Source: Gammaproteobacteria bacterium
GTDB taxonomy: Bacteria > Pseudomonadota > Gammaproteobacteria > Pseudomonadales > Ketobacteraceae
Length of the DNA stretch: 64,000 nt
Direction: 5' to 3'
Assembly (NCBI GenBank): GCA_013178375.1
Contig: JABLXQ010000018.1
Span: 49,730 to 113,729 of the forward strand
Under the pieces are notes generated by a model. It worked only from the letters and a program-made list of their open reading frames with translations. It searched no databases and was not told the origin of the DNA. Of the stretch, positions 60,619 through 64,000 are shown in pieces (the first letter of the stretch is position 1; each line of letters starts with the position of its first letter). Made by a program: the position numbers and the translations under genes.

Positions 60619-61341
60619 TCAGGCCCATTCCACCCGATCCACCAGCGTAACCAGCACATCAGGCGCCTCATCGGTGATCATGCCGCAGAAGTAATCGACC
60701 ACTGCCGCCATCTGCTCGTGACTGAGCATGACGAACAGGCGACGAATCAGCGTGGCGGTAACCGAACGAATCGTGTCGACGCCCATCTCGGCGATTTTGC
60801 GCAGCACCGGTCCCAGATTGAGCATGGCCACAGGCTCGGCAAAAAAACGCGTGATGCCTTCTTCGGCCATGGTCTGGAATGCAACCACCATTGCGTCAGT
60901 CACATCGGTGTTTCCGGCCCGGCAAGCCCGTTGCAGTTGCTGCAACTGATCACTCAAATCGTCATCCAGTTCAAATGCAATGAAAGCCAGTCCATCCGGC
61001 CGGTTCCGCTCGCGAAACATCACTTCATCCATGAACTGCGCCAGCGGTCGCATTTCGCGATTGCCAAGTTTGCGGGTGATACGGCCCACCACCAATTGCA
61101 GTGTTTTGCGAATGGTCGCGATAGCCGTGGTCAGCAACTTGCGACTGACCGGATTAAGCCCCGCCACATCCGCCGGCGCCAGAAAGAACACCTGCAGACA
61201 CTGATTGACGAAAGCATCCAGCACCTGCTGCAACAACAGGGACTGCGAGGCGCGTTCACCGCGCTGGAGATTGGCAATGAAGGTTTCGGCATCCCGCCGA
61301 AGGGTGGCGGTCGCTTCAAACGACATGTAGTGACCGGACAT
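60619..61341 (-). CDS. Unknown all-helical protein
   Basis: 240-residue soluble protein that I cannot assign. It is rich in long amphipathic helices (SQSLLLQQVLDAFVNQCLQVFFLAPADVAGLN..., RKTLQLVVGRITRKLG, LRKIAEMGVDTIRSVTATLIRRLFVMLSHEQMAAVVDYF). There is no signal peptide. Regularly spaced hydrophobics suggest a helical bundle; no catalytic motif is visible. ATG at 61341 has GGAGG very close (4-5 nt); another ATG at codon 6 is possible. Its stop is 9 nt from the convergent O-methyltransferase stop. The upstream region is a 613-nt non-coding stretch. Confidence 0.78.
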   Translation of the reverse strand: MSGHYMSFEATATLRRDAETFIANLQRGERASQSLLLQQVLDAFVNQCLQVFFLAPADVAGLNPVSRKLLTTAIATIRKTLQLVVGRITRKLGNREMRPLAQFMDEVMFRERNRPDGLAFIAFELDDDLSDQLQQLQRACRAGNTDVTDAMVVAFQTMAEEGITRFFAEPVAMLNLGPVLRKIAEMGVDTIRSVTATLIRRLFVMLSHEQMAAVVDYFCGMITDEAPDVLVTLVDRVEWA

Positions 61342-61954
61342 GCATCCTCCCGTACTGAATCATCCCTGGGCCTGCCGGATTCCGAGGCGCCCATGGTCTC
61401 AAAACCCCCAGGTTTTAATCAACTATTTTGCACGGAGATCTGCTCAACGGTACAAAAAAGAACTAGGTTTCAGAGAGTTACAGGAGGAAAACGCTGGATT
61501 ATCAGGAAGGGTGCTCGCACTACCCGATCGCGAAAAAGTGTCTGCTTCACCATAGCTGAGGAGGATATTGGATAACAGGACAATTCGTGCGATCGGGTAG
61601 TCGAGCACTCGATAATAGACTGTATAAACTTACAGAAGCAACTCTTGACAGCGAATATTTCGCGCGCTTTTTTTGACCTCGCCAGGAGGTTGGTGCTTGC
61701 TCACTTTTAATGGTTTGTCCCGTCTCGTTTTTTCCTGCAACTGACCACAAGAGGCCTTGGCGACCGCCACGGGTGAACGCTCTGTATAGTCTGGGCTACC
61801 CCTTCCTGCGCTGTGCAAACAATCGACAATTCCGGCAAAATACCGCACCATATACAGCCTGTTTGGCCAGCCGCCTGCGCGCTTTCCTGACTGGTATGTC
61901 AGGAGTAAGATGGCTTCCACTTCACGGACGTCCGCCCATCCCCAAGGAATCATC
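61342..61954. other. 613-nt non-coding region before the molybdoenzyme
   Basis: No convincing gene in either direction. It is less GC-rich than its surroundings. It holds an inverted repeat (61511-61608), a lone TTGACA at 61646-61651 followed by a short GCGAA/TTCGC dyad, and an AAGGA ribosome site for the gene starting at 61955. A clear -10 was not found. Confidence 0.45.
61511..61608. repeat. Inverted repeat, about 20-bp arms
   Basis: Left arm 61511-61531 (GTGCTCGCACTACCCGATCGC) pairs with right arm 61589-61608 except for one extra C in the left arm. The 57-nt spacer includes a stretch resembling one just left of the repeat (GGAGGA...GGATTATCAGGA versus GGAGGATATTGGATAACAGGA). It is unlike elements A and B. 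No T run follows. Confidence 0.8.
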
Positions 61955-64000
61955 ATGCCCGATCCGCAAAAGCATCTCCGGACCTGTAACCTGTGCGAAG
62001 CCATGTGCGGCATCGAGATCACCCACGAACAGGGCGCAATCCTGTCCATCAAGGGCGATCCGCACGACCCGCTCAGCAAGGGCCACATCTGCCCCAAGGC
62101 GGTGGCGCTGCAGGATCTGCATGAAGACCCCGACCGCCTGCGCTACCCGCTGCTGAAGACGCCCCAGGGCTGGGAACGCATCAGCTGGGACAATGCCTTC
62201 AACGAAGCGGCCTCGCGCATCCGCAGTATTCAGGCAAAGCATGGCCGCAACGCGGTGGCACTCTATGTGGGAAATCCGTCGGTGCACAACGTGGGCACCA
62301 TGCTAACGCTGGTTCCTTTTTTCAACGCTCTGAAAACCCATAACCGTTACAGCGCAACCTCGGTGGACCAGCTGGCACCGATGCTGGTGTCGATGAAACT
62401 GTACGGCAACCAGCTGCTGTTCCCGGTGCCCGATATCGACCGCACCGATTTCATGGTCTGCCTGGGCGGCAATCCGATGGCCAGCAACGGCAGCCTGTTC
62501 ACCGCGCCCGGTTTCAAGCAGCGGGTAAAAGCATTGCAGGAACGGGGCGGCAAACTGGTGGTGATCGACCCGCGCCGCACCGAAACCGCCGACATCGCCG
62601 ACCTGCATCATTTCATCCGCCCCGGAACCGACGCGTTATTGCTGATGGCACTGCTGCACACCCTGTTCAGCCAGGATCTGGTGGACACCGGACGTCTGAC
62701 CAATCACGTACAGGGCATCAATATCGTCAAGAACATGGTGTCCGGTTTCTCGCCGCAGCGGGTAGCGAAACAGGTGGGCATGAAGGCGAAAGACATCCGC
62801 CAGCTGGCCATCGATTTCGCCAGCGCCAACCGCGCCTGCTTTTACGGCCGCATGGGCATTTCCACCCAGAGTTTCGGCACGCTGTCCAACTGGCTCATCA
62901 ACCTGATGAACATCCTCACCGGCAATCTGGATGAACCCGGTGGCGTCATGTTCACCCGCCCCGCCATCGATCTGCCCGGCATTGCCGAACTGGGCGGTGC
63001 CACCGGCAGTTTCAATTCCCGCAAGAGCCGGGTGCGCAAGCTGCCGGAATTCGGCGGCGAATTCCCCGCCACCACGCTGGCGGACGAGATCCTCACCGAA
63101 GGCAAGGGCCAGGTGAAAGCGCTGATCACCATTGCCGGCAATCCGGCGTTGTCGCTGCCCAATGGCAAGCGCATGGAAAAGGCGCTGGGCAAACTGGATT
63201 TCATGATCGCGGTGGATTTCTATCTGAACGAAACCACCCAGCACGCCGACATCATCCTGCCGCCCACCGGGCCGCTGGAGCATGGCCACTACGATCTGGG
63301 CCTGAGCATGGTCACCGTGCGCAACACGGCGAAGTATTCCCCTGCCCTGTACCAGCCCGTGCCGGACACCCGCCACGACTGGGAAATCCTGCTGGAACTG
63401 ACCCGCCGCCTGCATTCCCAGTCGCCGCTGAAATGGGCCGCCGGGGAACTGCAATACCAGGCCATGAAACGTCTGGGCGTGGAAGGCATGCTTGATTTGC
63501 TGTTGCGGATTGGCCCCTATGGCACCCCGCCGGACACCCTTTCTGACCTGCAAAAGAAACTGGCGAACGCACTCTACAAGCGACTGGATGCGCGCAGTAC
63601 CGGTCGCACCCTGCTGGACGTCAGCCCGTTCAGCCGCCACACCCGTGACCGCAACATCAACCTGAATCTGAAGGCGCTGGAAAAGCATCCCCATGGCGTC
63701 GATCTGGGGCCGCTGGAAACCTGTTTTCCGGAACGGCTAGCCACCCAGGGCAAGGTCATCAATCTGGTGCCGAACCTGTTCATGAAGGACATCACCCGGC
63801 TGCAGAAACTGCTGGAAAAGCCCGCCAAGCAGGGCCCGGAGACCTTCCTGCTGATCGGCCGCCGCGACGTCCGCAGCAACAACTCCTGGATGCACAACAG
63901 CCAGCGTCTGGTGAAAGGCAAAAATCGCTGCACGGCCCTGATCCACCCGGACGATGCCCAGCGCCTGGCTATCAATGACGGCGACCCGGTAGTGATCAGT
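61955..64000 (+). CDS. Molybdopterin-dependent oxidoreductase, C-terminus outside window
   Basis: The first 682 residues of a DMSO-reductase-family (FdhF/NasA-like) oxidoreductase. The N-terminal [4Fe-4S] cluster ligands are C11, C14, C18 and C46 (CNLCEAMCGIEI... HICPKA). bis-MGD binding stretches follow: FMVCLGGNPMASNGSLF, VVIDPRRTETADIAD, RMGISTQSFGTLSNWLINLMNILTGNLDEPGG and LITIAGNPALSLPNG; LPPTGPLEH is near the middle. The dinucleotide domain begins at LLIGRRDVRSNNSWMHNS. At the place of the Mo ligand (residue ~133-139) the sequence is SATSVDQ, with no Cys or Sec. No signal peptide. ATG at 61955 with AAGGA. Confidence 0.92.
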   Translation, partial: MPDPQKHLRTCNLCEAMCGIEITHEQGAILSIKGDPHDPLSKGHICPKAVALQDLHEDPDRLRYPLLKTPQGWERISWDNAFNEAASRIRSIQAKHGRNAVALYVGNPSVHNVGTMLTLVPFFNALKTHNRYSATSVDQLAPMLVSMKLYGNQLLFPVPDIDRTDFMVCLGGNPMASNGSLFTAPGFKQRVKALQERGGKLVVIDPRRTETADIADLHHFIRPGTDALLLMALLHTLFSQDLVDTGRLTNHVQGINIVKNMVSGFSPQRVAKQVGMKAKDIRQLAIDFASANRACFYGRMGISTQSFGTLSNWLINLMNILTGNLDEPGGVMFTRPAIDLPGIAELGGATGSFNSRKSRVRKLPEFGGEFPATTLADEILTEGKGQVKALITIAGNPALSLPNGKRMEKALGKLDFMIAVDFYLNETTQHADIILPPTGPLEHGHYDLGLSMVTVRNTAKYSPALYQPVPDTRHDWEILLELTRRLHSQSPLKWAAGELQYQAMKRLGVEGMLDLLLRIGPYGTPPDTLSDLQKKLANALYKRLDARSTGRTLLDVSPFSRHTRDRNINLNLKALEKHPHGVDLGPLETCFPERLATQGKVINLVPNLFMKDITRLQKLLEKPAKQGPETFLLIGRRDVRSNNSWMHNSQRLVKGKNRCTALIHPDDAQRLAINDGDPVVIS

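Noticed and set aside
61491..61556. Possible 21-codon peptide (CTG start after GGAGG) in the gap before the molybdoenzyme
   Set aside because: Non-standard start, overlaps the inverted repeat, no resemblance to known leader peptides.

Overview
The window is a GC-rich chromosomal segment of a Gram-negative gammaproteobacterium. The gene content (lpx/bam envelope operon, fabA-fabB unsaturated fatty acid pair, plsB, ccm System I genes, an AlgP-like Lys/Ala-rich protein, dapC-dapD-dapE succinylase route) and gene order resemble the Pseudomonadales/Oceanospirillales (Pseudomonas, Marinobacter, Alcanivorax-like bacteria). I cannot name a genus from sequence alone. Almost everything is core housekeeping. 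There is no prophage, insertion sequence, CRISPR array or tRNA/rRNA gene that I can support.

Layout. 1-8816 (minus strand): ABC transporter of the Gld type (ATPase, permease, GldG-like), then tilS-pyrG-kdsA-eno, with eno cut by the left edge. 9152-11686 (plus): plsB, divergent from the ABC genes. 11705-16243 (minus): rsmJ, a small unknown, a thioesterase, tsaB and a DinG/YoaA-type helicase. 16300-16893 (plus): mobA. 16963-25232 (minus): AlgP-like protein, adk, a YbaK-HDOD fusion, and ccmF-G-H-I without ccmA-E. 25585-27371 (plus): fabA-fabB. 27536-31674 (minus): a porin preceded by a convincing Pho box, a lipoprotein, a TauE/SafE permease and accA. 31813-49877 (minus): one long collinear block read rpsB-tsf-pyrH-frr-uppS-cdsA-dxr-rseP-bamA-skp-lpxD-fabZ-lpxA-lpxB-rnhB-dnaE, joining translation, isoprenoid, phospholipid, outer-membrane assembly and lipid A synthesis. 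50198-58937 (plus): map-glnD-dapC-dapD-arsC-like-unknown-dapE-unknown. 58944-64000: second TauE/SafE permease, O-methyltransferase, an unknown, and the first 682 codons of a molybdopterin oxidoreductase.

How it fits together. The minus-strand block 31813-49877 makes ribosomal and envelope components from one strong promoter (TTGTTG-17-TATAAA with a GC-rich discriminator) upstream of rpsB. Intercistronic hairpins after rpsB and tsf can step down transcription. The plus-strand arm opposite it handles N-terminal Met removal, nitrogen signalling and diaminopimelate/lysine synthesis.

Most unusual signal. Two intergenic elements (54969-55076 and 56350-56467) have an equally long 54-bp core (47/54 identical, opposite orientations) with two internal hairpins whose differences mostly preserve pairing. 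Each core sits between long inverted-repeat arms. The arms share only the innermost bases between copies; their outer parts differ completely, yet each is self-complementary within its own copy. Second is a Pho box placed at the canonical distance from a -10 upstream of the porin. Other points: the canonical accA-tilS junction is split by about 25 kb, and several envelope-operon genes start with GTG or TTG.
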